The position numbers and the translations under genes were made by a program. 64,000 nucleotides of DNA from Owenia fusiformis (Eukaryota; Annelida; Polychaeta; Sabellida; Oweniidae): the NCBI GenBank assembly GCA_903813345.2, contig CAIIXF020000006.1, positions 9,722,989 through 9,786,988 on the forward strand, in the 5' to 3' direction. A model generated the notes under the pieces. It was not told the DNA's origin. It did not search any database and saw only the letters and a list, made by a program, of their open reading frames with translations. This document shows positions 31,701 through 44,271 of the stretch, one piece after another (positions within the stretch are counted from its first letter, which is position 1; each line of letters opens with the position of its first letter).

Positions 31701-34700
31701 TGACAAAATTAATTTCATTGCTGAAGTTTCTAAATGTTACATAAAAAACAATCAAAAGTAATTAAAACTGGATGGAGGGGGATGGGATAGAGGGGGAGAA
31801 ATATGTCAATAAGGTGACTTGTACCTTCAATCATGGTATACCATGGTCAAAAACGAACAAAAAATGACCCATGAGCTTCTTGCAAGTCCATGGTATACCA
31901 TGGTATCATGGTTCACATTTAAACATAGGATTATTAGATTATTAGATTATTAAAATCATTTTGACCAATGTAAAATGCATTTGAGACTTTCTGACTCTTA
32001 AATGTCATTCAATCTATGTGACATAAACAGACAGTATGTGTTCTTACCTTTTGATACACTCTGCAAATGGACCAGTAGGATTAACTACACTTTCACATAC
32101 ATCTTTGGCTTCTTTTTTTGCCATATCATTCTTACAAGTATCTGGAAGATCTTCAGTCAAAGAACTTTTACATCTGCAATTCAATATCAGCGTTTTGCTT
32201 CTCATTAGAATAAGTTTTTAACAAAACAATTATAAAATATATATTTTCACAAACAACTCTTTCTTACTTTGGTTCCTCAGGATCCAACACCTGATAACTG
32301 TTTCCTAGCAATGTCCCCTTATTCCGTTGTCCAGAAATATCAGTACCTGAAGCATCTGATTGGTCATTTGTCAAATTACCATCAAAATTCTTGCAGAGTC
32401 CATCAACCTTAATGATTATGAATCAATAGTTAAAAGTTTTAATTATTTTTGGAACATTATCTTTTAATTATTCATAGATGTTATGATTGTCCTTTCTTAC
32501 TGTTGCCATTGATTCTTTCCAATCCGTAAGTACATGTATTGATTGTAATTTTAGGAATCCCTCTCAACAGACCATTATAAATAAAATTGATTATCCTCGT
32601 AGAAGAGGCATATATGTATTGCTGAAACTGTGAAACTTGCCAAAGTAAATAAACTGCATACAGTTATGCCAAATACAGGATACCTTATTCCTCCATTGTT
32701 CACCAAGTGAAACACTGATGCCAAAGTTGAATACTACATTCAGAGACAGCACTGGGCAGTTGAATTGTATACTTGATCCACTAACATCAATAGAGTAAAA
32801 TTCAGAATTGTGGGGCAACAGGGTAACTTTGGTTGAGTTAACCTGTTATGATAAATAAAAATGGTGGTAAATATTAAAAATCTGATAATGTCAAGAATTT
32901 GGGTATTATTTCATTTTACATTGTTTTCTTTGTGGGTTAGATTATCAGGTATAGAATTGTCATGAAAGAGTACCTTAACATTTATTCCTGGTCCAAGGCG
33001 TATGACATCATTGCCTATATAAACATCTGCATACTTTGTGACTGACACAGAGCTTGCGATGAAATGAAATGCACGAAAATTCTTCACTTCAATCTAAATT
33101 GAAAATGGTATATGATATTAAAATAATGATATATTGTTTTGTATAAATAACTTTAGACTTCATCAAATACTGTATGACCCAGTGAAAATAATATTATTGT
33201 ATTCCTCTTGAAAAACATCCTGGGGAGAAAACAGCTAGGTGCCATAGTCACAGAAGTGTCATTGTCAGGTACTTCGCCACAAAAAATGAATATATCTTAA
33301 CCGTTTCAAAGTACTGACTTCCCTTATTAAGAAAATATATTTCGTTTTGATTGTAACAGGGGCTTTGTTCTTTTAAAAGGGTTTACACAAGGTTGCCTTG
33401 TAGAAACAAATTTTTGTATATATTTTTCTTACTTTTTACCACGTAACTACATTTTAAGTATGATATAAATTGACTTTGATAACAAGACAATATGGAATTT
33501 GGAAAATGTCAAAAAGATGGTTCCAACAGGATGCAAATGTCTGCAATAGTTAAAAAGCTGCATAGTGCAATGTTTTAAGTAATAAAAACACTGTTGAATG
33601 CTTGAAAAAAAGTTATGTGACACATATAAAAAGTACAGGATGACAAAAACGTACCCAAATAAATATCTATGATGATTTAGGGATATGATGATAGCTCCAT
33701 GCTAAGTCAATACTGCATGTCCCCATGTAAAAGGCCCCATGTAAAGTTTAAACCACTTTGGTTTATATTGTAGTCTAACCCAATGTTATCAAAGTGTGAT
33801 ATGTGAAACTTTTTTTTTTAATTTCAAAAAGTGGTTTTTGATAGACTTTTTGTTCCAAAATTTGTGAATTTATTTAAAACCAACTTTTAGAGGTCACTCA
33901 TATCTTCTAATTAGCCAAAATTCATACCAATGCATAGCATTCATCCTCCCATGTTTTTTGCCCCAAAAATTAAGAAAATCGGTTGATAAACAAGCGAGAA
34001 ATGAATTTATCAGTGCATGAAAATGGTTCTGAGAAAAATGCATTTCAAAATTTTAGTTCTCATAGAAACCAATGGTACAATGATACCTAAAACATAATTT
34101 ATTCTTCCTTTTAACCTGGTTAGACAATCAACATTGGTTTTTTTATGAAGCATATTTAGAAAAGATTGACATCGAAAAAAAAATTCAATTTTTTTCAAAA
34201 AGTTTTTGTTACCTTAGTGACATCACTAATGTTTCAAAAATTTTTTGATAAGCTAAAACATTGAAGTGGCCCATTAAATATGACATTTTATTATTGAAAT
34301 AGTGTGTCTTTTGTTCAATCTTTGCATTGGTGTTAAAAAGATAATCTTTTTTGAAATGCATTAAGAAATATTTGATGATAAAGAAATTTCAAATATTGAA
34401 ATTTGAATATTTGAGAAATGAAATGCTCACAACTTTTTTTTCAAAAAATATTTTTTGTTCAAAAATCTCTAAAATCACTTTTTAAAGTGATATGGCCTTC
34501 GTTTAAGGCATTTTTAGCAAAATCTATTGAATATCACACGAAGAGCAATGTCTTACCTTGCTACTGGGGTAACTTCAGCTCATATTACTCAAGGATAGCG
34601 GAGATTTCTCATATTGAAGTGGGTACATTGAATTTGATTTCACATCGTCCACTTCGAATTTTGCACTCAAGTTGATGACGTCACCAAAGTATGTTTGTTT

Positions 34701-37700
34701 ACACATTTTCTTGCATTTCGTTCAGAGCAATATTGCATATAAAACTTGGGAGAAAATGTGACCTACTTTTGAAAAGAGTAATTTTCGTGTTCTGTACATA
34801 GTGATTACATAATGTTTTATTAATTATGTGTTCCTGATATAATAGTTATTCTTTAGCAAGAAAGAGATTCAGTGATTGTTTAGAAAACCGTCAGAAATAA
34901 GTGGAACCTAGAATATGAAAAAATTCTCCTAACCTCTCAATTGGAATAGCTCACAGGTCATAGCCTCGTTCTGATTATTAGTCACATGACCTTTGACTAG
35001 GGAATCCCCAACAATGTGCAAGTGTGAGCAAATTTATTTCTGTTGAAAACGCTGAATTGTGAAGTCAAAACACAACCAAGGTCAGTAAAAACGATGTTTA
35101 TATGTACCAGTGTGCTTTGGGATTCAGTTTTTCTTATTCATATGTAGGTTGAACTAACATTTCATCCATTCCAAATTACTTTAAGTCCTGACAAATAGTA
35201 AATATATGATGAAAAAATATTTTCAAACTTTAGACAGGGACTTTAAGTAAATACATCCTTGCTCAAATCCTAATTTTCTAAGTGAAAGCCCATGTTACCC
35301 AAAAATGTAGCATAACCCAGTGTAGAGCATATCATGTAGGAACACTATGCAGTCATTGGTTTTTGTGGCGGACACCCTGACAACAACTCTGTGGGGTGTA
35401 TAACCCTGACAGCCACTTGAGAGTCCATGTTATATATCGGCTATACTTTCTGCATTTGAACAGTACTAAACGCTCATTTTAAAATCTCTAATTTGGTCTA
35501 AAATCTCGAATTTTTGCTGTAAAAATAAGGTCTTTTGATATTAGTGAACATAGATATATGACATTGTGATCAGAAATTCTTTAAACTTTAAAATGAGCAT
35601 AAGTTAAGTTTGAGAAACAATAGTCAGAACTATAAAATGATTTTCAAGTGGATGTCCCAGATATGATAAATATATGATATACAATATTCAACAGCTACCT
35701 CAAATGATCCATTGATATCCCTGACAAGACTGTATTTGCAGTCACCTTGGAAATCATAACGAAACCCATCAAAAGTCTTGTAATGTGGGTCACCCCACCC
35801 ATAACAATTCCAAGGACTGGGTATGGACCCTGAAAATCGGAAATATATTAATTGAAATTATAACCACCTTGCCGGGCCAGTTCTAGGGGTTTTAGTGCTA
35901 GTTTAGAAGGCATTCATTTTACTATATCGACCTGAGCAATATGTGACGTCATGGTCGTGGTCAATATTGCCAGTCAAGAATGCAATTAATGACCGGCAAT
36001 TTTCCCCGGGAAATTAGATATCGTTCAGTGCGTAAGATTTTCTTGCTGTTTCAGGCCTGGTTATTAACGGTGATACTAATACTAATAACGTCATTTCTGC
36101 GGGCAATATAGTGAAATGATGGACCTTGGGCTCTCGGTCCAATTTTTTACTATATTGCCCTTTGAAATGACATTATTGTACTATTAATGAATAGGAAAAT
36201 GCAATTTTATAGATTATACAAAATATGCAGCTCCCACAATCTCGGGTAATAAATATTATATACTTTAAATGCAATATCTTAAATTGATAGTACTTTCTGG
36301 CTAAGGAACCAGATTTGCTTTTTAGGCCAAGGCATTATTTTGAAGAAAACTATATATTGGCTATCCTAGTATATATTATGACTAAATTTGGAGTTCATAT
36401 ACATATTTAACTTACTTGGTGTTGGAGTTGTTACAACTGGAGTTGTGGTTGTTGGAACTGCAAAGATATTAATTGAAACAATACAGCACAAGTTGTTACA
36501 AGCTCATTCTTCTCTGAATAAATGGATAACAACACATTTAGTAAAACATACAAATAAAGCTTATGATATGTGATTTTTCAAAAAGGTTGAGCCCAATGTT
36601 ACAAGTGTCAGAGAAAATACACTCACTCTTTGGCCGATGAAGCGTTGTTCTCCCACTCATGCAAAAATCATAAGCTTTAAATACTGTTGATATTGTTTGT
36701 TCTTTTTTGTCAAAATTCCCATCAGCCAACACAAAAAAGGCTCTCTAACGAGCTGGTTGCTTGATCCACTTAATTCCAAGCAATGTGAATGTGTTTGTGT
36801 CCCTGCTGAAAATTCCTTTTACTTCATGTGAACCACTGACCATAGTCTCATCATTCCAATAGTTTAACTTTCCCTGTAGTTGACCACCTTGGGTTTCTAC
36901 ATTGATTATGTCAAGCCTGACATTGTATGTGACATTTTTACACTCAAATGATCCTAACCATGTCCCAATGAAATCTGAAATAGAGGGAAACTCATCCTTA
37001 TTTAAAGTACCAAAAATGATCCAATACTCATTTTCCATATTTGGTTGCATGATTATTATCCCATCGAACGAAGTTCGGAGGGATATAGGGAACGCCTCCG
37101 TCCGTCCATCCGTCCGTCCGTACGTACGTCCGTCCGTCCGTACGTACGTACGTCCGTCCGGGCAATAACTCAAATACCGTTGACCCGATTTTGTTCATAT
37201 TTTGTACACATATACCCTATGGGGGTAGAAGTTCTGCTCGAAAGCCGATTTTCAAAATGGCCGCTCATTTCAAAATGGCGGCCATTTTAGTGCCGAATTT
37301 ACAGTAATTTAGGTGCAATATGTAAAACTGTAATAGCAATATGTTTGAGATGTAAAAAAATTATATAGGACATTAATAAAGCTAGAAATGTAGATATTAA
37401 AGAAGCACATGGCAGCCATCTTGAAAAATGGCGGCCTTTACTCGTTATTTTACGATTTTTGCTGTAACTTGAAAAGTAGTGGAGCGATTTTGTTCATATT
37501 TGGTATGTGAATACTATAAACATTGCACACTGCTTAAAGACACTTTTGGTAGAAGGCTGCCATTTTGAAAAATGGCCGCCATTTTGAAAAAATGGCCACC
37601 ATTTTAACATATTTTACTATAACTCGAAAAGTAGTGGAGCGATTTTGTTCATATTTGGTATTTGAATACTATAAGCATGACACACTGTCCTATGACACTT

Positions 37701-38267
37701 TTGGTAGAAGGCGGCCATTTTAAAAAAAATTTTGAAAAATGGCCGCCATTTTAACGTATTTTACTATAACTCGAAAAGTAGTGAAGCGATTTTGTTCATA
37801 TTTGGTATGTGAATACTATAAGCACGGCACACTTGTCTAATGGCACTTTTGGTAGAAGGTGGCCATTTTGAAAAATGGCCGCCATTTTAACGTATTTTAC
37901 TATAACTTGAAAAGTAGTAGAGCGATTTTGTTCATATTTGGTATGTGAATACTATAAGCATGGCACATGGTCTAATGAAAACTTTTGGTAGAAGGCGGCC
38001 ATTTTGAAAAATGGCTGCCATTTTTGCTATATACTTTGTTTGTAAAAATGCCATCCATGGCTGTTCGATGGGATTCGCTACGCTTTGGTGTTGCCGTTGT
38101 TCTGGTTGTAAAAGATTTGCATGAATTGAAATAAGATCCTAAATAGATATATTGGGAATATTGTTTACATTATGTTCAGTCATTAATTGACAATGCTTAC
38201 CTGAATTGGCAACAATGATCACATCAAATGCCAAAACAACTGCAAGTATTACAATGTTGAACCTCAT
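28706..38267 (-). CDS. Secreted VWD-C8-TIL protein with two copies of an unrecognised ~116-residue domain; one copy has an in-frame stop
   Basis: Exons in coding order: 38201-38267 (signal peptide MRFNIVILAVVLAFDVIIVANS), 36627-36974 (domain copy 1), 36416-36457 (Thr/Pro linker), 35699-35829, 32974-33093, 32684-32842, 32268-32407 (VWD domain: GDPHYKTFDGFRYDFQGDC ... GLCKNFDGNLTND), 32048-32173 and 31266-31423 (C8, Cys-rich), 29363-29524 (TIL domain, Cys-rich) and 28706-29055 (domain copy 2, ends TAA). All phases agree. VWD-C8-TIL is the module of mucins, zonadhesin-like and related extracellular proteins that form disulfide-linked polymers or surface layers (family knowledge). Copy 1 of the unknown domain carries TAG at 36745-36747 where copy 2 has CAG. 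Because that exon is 348 bp and phase 1-1, skipping it restores the frame from signal peptide to linker. So the gene may work with the exon skipped, or may be damaged. Confidence 0.85.
30200..30327. repeat. Minisatellite, four copies of a 32-bp unit
   Basis: The unit GGGAGGTGAATACCATTTCC plus ATGAGCAGTATT repeats starting at 30200, 30232, 30264 and 30296; the last copy has diverged. It lies in an intron of the VWD gene. The minus-strand open frames through it are repeat by-products. Confidence 0.85.
30387..31238. mobile_element. TA-flanked TIR element (852 bp)
   Basis: Ends are the perfect 16-bp inverted pair CTTGGGTGCATCAAAA / TTTTGATGCACCCAAG, extended imperfectly through TTGCAAT.TTGAC, with TA directly outside each end (30385-30386 and 31239-31240). 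This fits a Tc1/mariner-type non-autonomous element. No transposase frame is seen. It sits in the VWD-gene intron, ending 27 bases before the C8 exon donor side. Confidence 0.7.
31834..31914. repeat. Two copies of the palindrome CATGGTATACCATG
   Basis: CATGGTATACCATG occurs at about 31835-31848 and, extended to CCATGGTATACCATGG, at about 31892-31907. Both lie in a VWD-gene intron. The role is unknown. Confidence 0.5.
33094..35698 (-). other. 2.6-kb intron inside the VWD domain
   Basis: The intron separates the GDPHYKTFDG exon from the next VWD exon. The sequence is AT-rich and I see no exon, clear repeat or hairpin in it. Confidence 0.5.
36087..36177. repeat. Near-perfect hairpin with ~38-bp stem and ~10-nt loop
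   Basis: AATAACGTCATTT..GGGCAATATAGT.AAAT..GGACC pairs with GGTCC..ATTT.ACTATATTGCCC..AAATGACATTATT around the loop TTGGGCTCTC. The stem length resembles a small palindromic MITE or a miRNA-type precursor; sequence alone cannot decide. Confidence 0.6.
36627..36974 (-). pseudogene. Symmetric exon of the VWD gene with an in-frame TAG
   Basis: 348 bp, phase 1 at both ends. It encodes the unknown domain: W-L-G-S-F-E-C, NVTYNVR, YWN-D, GSHEVKG, FTLLGIKWIKQP, then stop, then AFFVL, EQT and RTTL. The sister domain at 28706-29055 reads GQKAFFVL where this one reads R-stop-R-AFFVL, so the stop is one C-to-T change from Gln. The reading frame on both sides of the stop is intact and the splice sites are good (TTTCAG, GTGAGT). 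This suggests a recent change, a read-through, a skipped exon or a sequencing error. Confidence 0.8.
37058..38107. repeat. ATGGC-type dispersed repeat, full-looking copy with internal tandem units
   Basis: It starts ATCCCATCGAACGAAGTTCGGAGG and ends with the inverse-related GTTCGATGGGAT (38063-38074) plus a GTTGTTCTGG block, so the ends hold a 12-bp inverted repeat. Inside are a (CGTC/CGTA)n microsatellite at about 37098-37160 and four rounds of 'GTAGTGGAGCGATTTTGTTCATATTTGGTA ... GGCGGCCATTTTGAAAAATGG' with a 136-156 bp period. It lies in intron 1 of the VWD gene, 84 bp from the acceptor of the exon bearing the TAG. Confidence 0.7.
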
Positions 38268-39837
38268 TATGATCTGAAAATACATCATTTAGGACAACAA
38301 ATAGGCTGTAAAAATACCTATTTACAGTATGTTATTACTCTTTGATAACATACTTATTATGTTATCAACTAACGTACATAACCTTACATCAATCTACACC
38401 TTCTTATATCTTGTCGTGAATTTTTAGCGAAGAGTGTGACAAAGCTCCCCTCATTGGCAACCTCCCTCCCCCTTTTGGTAAAACCTGGCTACGGGCAAGC
38501 TATATAAGTGACTTCGCAATTTACGAAAAACAGATTTTACAATCTAAAAATCATTTGAGTCATTCTAACCGCAATTTGTTTCAATATTCAATGCATAATC
38601 ATCTTATCATCATAATGTCGGTCCATTTTTGCATAGAAACCTTGATTCTCGGGGGTTTTTGGAACAATTCATACAAGATGCCCATTAAATTTTAGTTTCT
38701 TAAATAAAAAGACACAATGTTGTTACAGTTTTATTCCTTAAAACATAAAGGAGACTGTGTAGGCTACAAATAACAATGATATTTTGGCGATATATTAGTA
38801 AAATGATAGAAAAATGAGGAGAAACAAAGAATTGTTCCTTGAAATATAGAAATTATCATAAATTCTGCAAATGCAAAAGCCATTTTTTGAGGTAGTGGGT
38901 CATATTTGCTAAAAAAAGTAATGAAAATTTGCTATGTTTGATTTGAACTTTTGCATACATGAACAGTAATGTTAAAACTTTACGCTCCCTAATTTTCTAG
39001 ACATTTGATTCATATCTACTCTTTAAAATAGAATACATATGAGTGTTCCATTTTTATTTGCCCACCCTGTAAATGTACATAACATTGATATATTTTAATG
39101 TCGTAAACTTTATACTAGTATACAAAAAAACTAAACTAAACCAAAAGTACAAAAATGTATATGTTCAAAAAAAAAATCTCTAGATAATATACATCATGAT
39201 GAAAGGACAAGGTTACATTACAGTGTGGTGCACAAACACACACATTCTGACTATAAATTCTTAAGTGAATGATAAATGAATTTTCCAATGTGTCTTTGTA
39301 ATGTTATATTTTTGCTTGAAATAAGATTGACAAATACATTTTCACTATGGAGTCAAAGTTACTTTAAATTTCATGAGCCTTTCTATAAAATAATTGTCTA
39401 TGCTCATCATTCTTTGTATAAGTTAAAAGGAAATGACACTCATCCTCTATATGTTTACAAATATTGCATAATCTTTCATCTCTAGGTTTTGGTTTTTGCT
39501 TCCTATATCTCCAAAAGCATATTTAGTTATTTAATCAGTAAAGTATTTCTAAATGTTATTAGGTGTAGATATTATTAACAATATGATATTGCTTTCATCT
39601 TACTAGACACTGTGAGATCATCATTTAAGCTGATTGTGAGTGATGCTTTGAAATCATTGTCAAATAACAAATGCATTCTTTGAAACAAAATGTTTTCTAG
39701 CCACATGAAGTTTACAATGTAAACTTTATTGTAAAGTTATTTTAGATCTCCAATTAAACAATAACCTTAACAGACAAATCTTTTCTGAAATTTCAATAAC
39801 TATATGTTTTCTTCCTGTCCCATCCAAGACTCACACT
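38268..39837. other. Region upstream of the VWD gene
   Basis: AT-rich sequence which should contain the minus-strand VWD-gene promoter unless a non-coding exon lies further right. There is a CACCCTGTA transposon-type end at about 39062. No exon is supported. Confidence 0.4.
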
Positions 39838-39881
39838 GGAACACCCTGACAACGGTAAAGTCAGATACCGTTGTCACAAAT
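39838..39881 (+). repeat. Left member of a 44-bp inverted repeat pair flanking the retrotransposon
   Basis: It contains TGACAACGGTA, a loop AAGTCAGA, and TACCGTTGTCA, so it is itself a hairpin. Its reverse complement, with few mismatches and with the loop inverted (TCTGACTT), lies at 52185-52228 on the other side of the LTR element. A related pair TGACAACGGA / TCCGTTGTCT lies at about 40003-40069. These look like the two ends of a small (~385 bp) inverted-repeat element that the retrotransposon landed in. Confidence 0.6.
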
Positions 39882-40084
39882 TTTGGAAGTAACAGTTGCT
39901 TCAACTCTTTAATCACTTCCTTCTCATTTCATGGGACCTTATTGTCGCTGATTTTGTGGTCATAAATCGCCACAATATACCATCTTCTATATCATCAATG
40001 ACAACGGAATCTGAATTTCAATTAATTGAAGAAAAGGATAGATCTGAAATACAGTATCCGTTGTCTTGTGTCATATTTTGATTG

Positions 40085-40088
40085 ATAT
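40085..40088. repeat. Left target site duplication ATAT of the LTR element
   Basis: ATAT directly precedes the TG start of the left LTR; ATAT also directly follows the CA end of the right LTR (52095-52098). A 4-bp duplication is usual for many Ty3/gypsy-type integrases. Confidence 0.7.
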
Positions 40089-43000
40089 TGTAACGTTTTC
40101 CCCGTGGGTCAGGAATGCGGGGAAAATGCGGGGAAGGTGGACTCTCCCGCGTGTTACTTAATTGCGGGATTATACGGAGCGGCGTTGACTCCGCTCGCTA
40201 CAGTCGCCTGAGATGTTACTCCAAGGGAATGCAAGGGGAAAGAAAGTATTACGCAATCTGGGTTTGCACTACACAAGTTCCCTCCGGAACTCAATACAAT
40301 ACAACAATGAACATTCAAGTACAGAATAAAAATAAAGTTATATATTTGCTCTTTATGAGCTAAACAATCACAAACAATGCTCTAGAAACAATAGACAATT
40401 ATGTACAAAGTTGAACTCAAACTACACTAAGCTATATAATCACTAATGCCTTAAGGCAGAAAAAATACATGTGATGTTACTTGAAGGTCTCTAAAGTTAC
40501 TATAAGAAAGTAAGATCAAAAGAGGATATCACTTTGATAAGTTCCAGCAAAAGATAAAGGTTGATATCACTTGAATGTCTCTAAAGTCGCCACATAAAAT
40601 AATCATGAACTCATATTAAACAATCACTATAACATTAGATGTCTTTGTTTGTGTCTTCTTCAGCAATTGTGGGATGCAGCTCTTGTCTTTGTATTCCGTT
40701 GTCTGTCCTGAAATAAAATGGCGCTCCTGGCCACGGGACCCCACTGTCTACTTATCAAGTTTATTAATGTACAACCTGGTGCAAATATTCTTAAAATCCG
40801 GAATCCAAGTTGCAATCGGGTGCAACGATCCTACTCAATGGGTGCAAAAGCCCTTATATCTCTTGATCATAGGTGCAATGTTTCTGTGTGCCCCTGTTCC
40901 TAACCAGGGTGCAACTCCTCTATATGCCCTTGTTCCTTAATCAAGGTGCATCTTGCCCCTGTTCCTTAACCAGGGTGCAAGTCCTTTATGTGCCCTTGTT
41001 CCTTAACCAAGGTGCACCTTGCCCCTGTCCCTTAACCAGGGTGCAAGTCCTTTATATGCCCTTATTAAACTTTGCACCTATGTCCAGTTTGCAATTCCCT
41101 TATATGCCCTTGTTCCTAACCAAGGTGCATCTTGCCCCTGTTCCTTAACCAGGGTGCAAGTCCTCTATATTCCATTATCCAAGTTGCAATCAGGTGCAAA
41201 CGTCCTTAAATCCTTAATCCGAGGTGCAACCGGGTGCAAATGTCCTTAAATCCTTAATCCGAGGTGCAACCGGGTGCAAATGTCCTTATGGGGTGCAACC
41301 TGGTGCAAGTATCCTTAAATCCTTAATCCGAGGTGCAACCGGGTGCAAATGTCCTTATGGGGTGCAACCTGGTGCAAGTATCCTTAAATCCTTAATCCGA
41401 GGTGCAACCGGGTGCAAATGTCCTTATGAGATGCAACCTGGTGCAAATGTGCTTTAATTCTTAATCCGAGGTGCAACCGGGTGCAAATGTCCTTATGGGG
41501 TGAAACCTGGTGCAGGTATCCTTAAATCCTTTATCCAAGTTGCAATCAGGTGCAAATGTCCTTATGGGGTGCAACCTGGTGCAAGTATCCTTAAATCCTT
41601 AATCCGAGGTGCTACCGGGTGCAAATGTCCTTTTGGGGTGCAGCCTGGTGCAAGTATCCTTAAATCCTTAATCCGAGTTGCAACCGGGTGCAAATGTCCT
41701 TATGGGGTGCAACCTGGTGCAAATGTCCTTAAATCCTTAATCCGAGGTGCAACCGGGTGCAAATGTCCTTATAGGGTGCAACCTGGTGCAAATGTCCTTA
41801 AATCCTTAATCCGAGGTGCAACCGGGTGCAAATATCCACTATGGGTGCAATCGGGTGCAAATGTACGCTATGGGTGCAACCGGGTGCAAATATCCTTAAT
41901 CATAGGTGCAATGTCTCTGTGTGCCCCTGTTCCTAACCAGGGTGCAATTCCTCTATATGCCCTTGTTCCTTAACCAAGGTGCATCTTGCCCCTGTTCCTT
42001 AACCAGGGTGCAAGTCCTTTTATGTGCCCTTGTTCCTCAACCAAGGTGCACCTTGCCCCTGTCCCTTAACCAGGGTGCAAGTCCTTTATATCTCTTATTA
42101 TACTTTGCACCTATGTCCAGGTTGCAATCATGGGTACAAATGCCCCTTGCACCAATATGGGGTTGCAAGTTGGGTGCAACTCTCCCAAGTCTCCTGGGGT
42201 TGCAAGATTGAGTGCAACTCTCCCAAAAGTCCTTCACACCTATCCCTTGTGGTTATTATGGGGTGCAAATATCCCTTGCACCAATATGGGGTTGCAAATT
42301 GGGTGCAACTCTCCCAAATGTCCTTCACACCTGGTGCAAATATTCCTTGCACCGATATGGGGTTGCACAGTTGGTTGCAACTCTCCCAAATGTCTTTCAA
42401 TTAGTTACTATTGGGTGCAAATATTCCTTGCACTGATATGGGGTATGCGCAATTACTTGCAACTCTCCCAAATATCCTTCCGTTGATTATTTTAAGTGCA
42501 AATATCCCTTGCACCGATATGGGGTTGCAAGTTGGGTGCAACTCTCCCAAATCTCCTGGGGTTGCAAGATTGAGTGCAACTCTCCCAATAGTCCTTCACA
42601 CCTGGTGCAAATATTCCTTGCACCAATATGGGGTTGCAAATTAGGTGCAACTCTCCCAAATGTACTTCAGGTGGTTATAATGGGTGCAAATATCCCTTGC
42701 ACCTATATGGGGTTGCAAGTTGGTTGCAACTCTCCCAAATCTCCTGGGGTTGCAAGATTGAGTGCAACTCTCCCAAAATTCCTTCACACTTATTCAAGGT
42801 GGTTATTTTGGATGCAAATATCCCTTGCACCGATATGGGGTTGCAAATTGGGTGCAACTCTCCCAAATCTCCTGGGGTTGCAAGATTGAGTGCAACTCTC
42901 CCAAAAGTCCTTCACACCGGGTGCAAATATTCCTTGCACCGATATGGGGTTGCAAGATTGAGTGCAACTCTCCCAAATGTACTTCAGGTGGTTATAATGG

Positions 43001-44271
43001 GTGCAAATATCCCTTGCACCTATATGGGGTTGCAAAGTTGGGTGCAACTCTCCCAAGTCCTTCACACCTGGTGCAAATATTCCTTGCACCAATGTGGGGT
43101 TGCAAGTTAGGTGCAACTCTCCCAAATGTACTTCAGGTGGTTATAATGGGTGCAAATATCCCTTGCACCTATATGGGGTTGCAAATTGGGTGCAACTCTC
43201 CCAAATATCCTTCCGTTGAGTATGGGGTTGCAAAGTTGGGTGCAACTCTCCCAAATGTCCTTTACAATTGGTGCAAATATTCCTTGCACCGATATGGGGT
43301 TGCAAAGTTGGTTGCAACTCTCCCAAATATCCTTCACACCTATTCCAGGTGGTTGATATGGGTGCAAATGTTCCTTGCACCGATATGGGGTTGCAAATTG
43401 GGTGCAACTCTCCCAAATATCCTTCCGTTGAGTATGGGGTTGCAAAGTTGGGTGCAACTCTCCCAAATGTCCTTTACAATTGGTGCAAATATTCCTTGCA
43501 CCGATATGGGGTTGCAAAGTTGGTTGCAACTCTCCCAAATATCCTTCACACCTATTCCAGGTGGTTGATATGGGTGCAAATGTTCCTTGCACCGATATGG
43601 GGTTGCAAAGTTGGTTGCAACTCTCCCAAATAACAATATAATGTTGAGTAAAAATAATGAACAAAAATACACACACAATCTCAGCAAATATAGAAATAGA
43701 TACAATCCGATATGAATCTCTAAAACAATGTTCAAAATGTCCAGGCTAAAAAATGGACAAACCGTGATGATATTTGATGACAATCTTTCGTCAATTACTC
43801 AACAAAATATTCTTACTTACGACCCCGTGGTTGTTCCAGTCTGTAAATCCGTTAATATTTTGTCGCACAACAACTTGACAAACTGGTCAAATTCCTTTTA
43901 TATGCCCCGCGCGGACGTTTTGGACTGCATAAATCTGATTGGTTAATACCACCAAAAACTAGGTTAGTATGCCGCTGAGGTACCCCAAATGGGCGATAAT
44001 ATGAAATTTCCGTGGATGGTCATGTCACTAAAATAATAAAAACGTGATCAATTAACTCGAAAATGATTAAAAATCAAAGTTCCTATGAAAGATTACATGC
44101 CAATAATTGATCCGCCACTCGCCTAAACTCACCAATTCCACTGAAATTCCTGTAAAATGGCTTCGTTTTTCCGATTTCGAAAGAATAATTATATTGACTT
44201 CCTTATTTCCAGAATTTCTTATCAAAACCGGTAATGGTGAAACGAAAACACAAAAATCAATTTTCATCACA
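40089..44271 (-). repeat. LTR (downstream, 3' LTR in element orientation), 4183 bp
   Basis: On the plus strand it begins TGTAACGTTTTCCCC and ends TTTTCATCACA. Unique ends of about 690 bp (left) and 630 bp (right) surround a ~2.9-kb GGTGCAA repeat block (40775-43635). The unique left part includes a GC-rich stretch CGGGGAAAATGCGGGG. As the element is on the minus strand, this copy supplies the 3' end and polyadenylation. Confidence 0.92.
40775..43635. repeat. Complex GGTGCAA tandem repeat in the left LTR
   Basis: Three zones share the core GGTGCAA or its inverse TTGCACC. Zone 1 (about 40860-41170) repeats CCTTAACCAGGGTGCAAGTCC. Zone 2 (about 41190-41890) repeats a ~70-bp unit GAGGTGCAACCGGGTGCAAATGTCCTT...; zone 1 text returns at about 41905-42090. 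Zone 3 (about 42120-43635) repeats GGGTGCAACTCTCCCAAAT... with CCTTGCACCGATATGGGGTT. Zone 3 has the core in both orientations, so it can fold. Many overlapping open frames on both strands are repeat by-products. Confidence 0.9.

Noticed and set aside
36902-37290. Open frames with PSVRPSVRP repeats
   Set aside because: Translation of the (CGTC/CGTA)n microsatellite at the start of a dispersed repeat.
41190-41890. CRISPR-like regular repeats
   Set aside because: The units are head-to-tail tandem copies without unique spacers, in an animal genome and inside an LTR.
40873-43783. Many 60-270-codon open frames on both strands in the GGTGCAA region (and their twins at 48696-51606)
   Set aside because: They follow the repeat unit, overlap in several frames at once and have no gene-like features. 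They are by-products of a stop-poor repeat.
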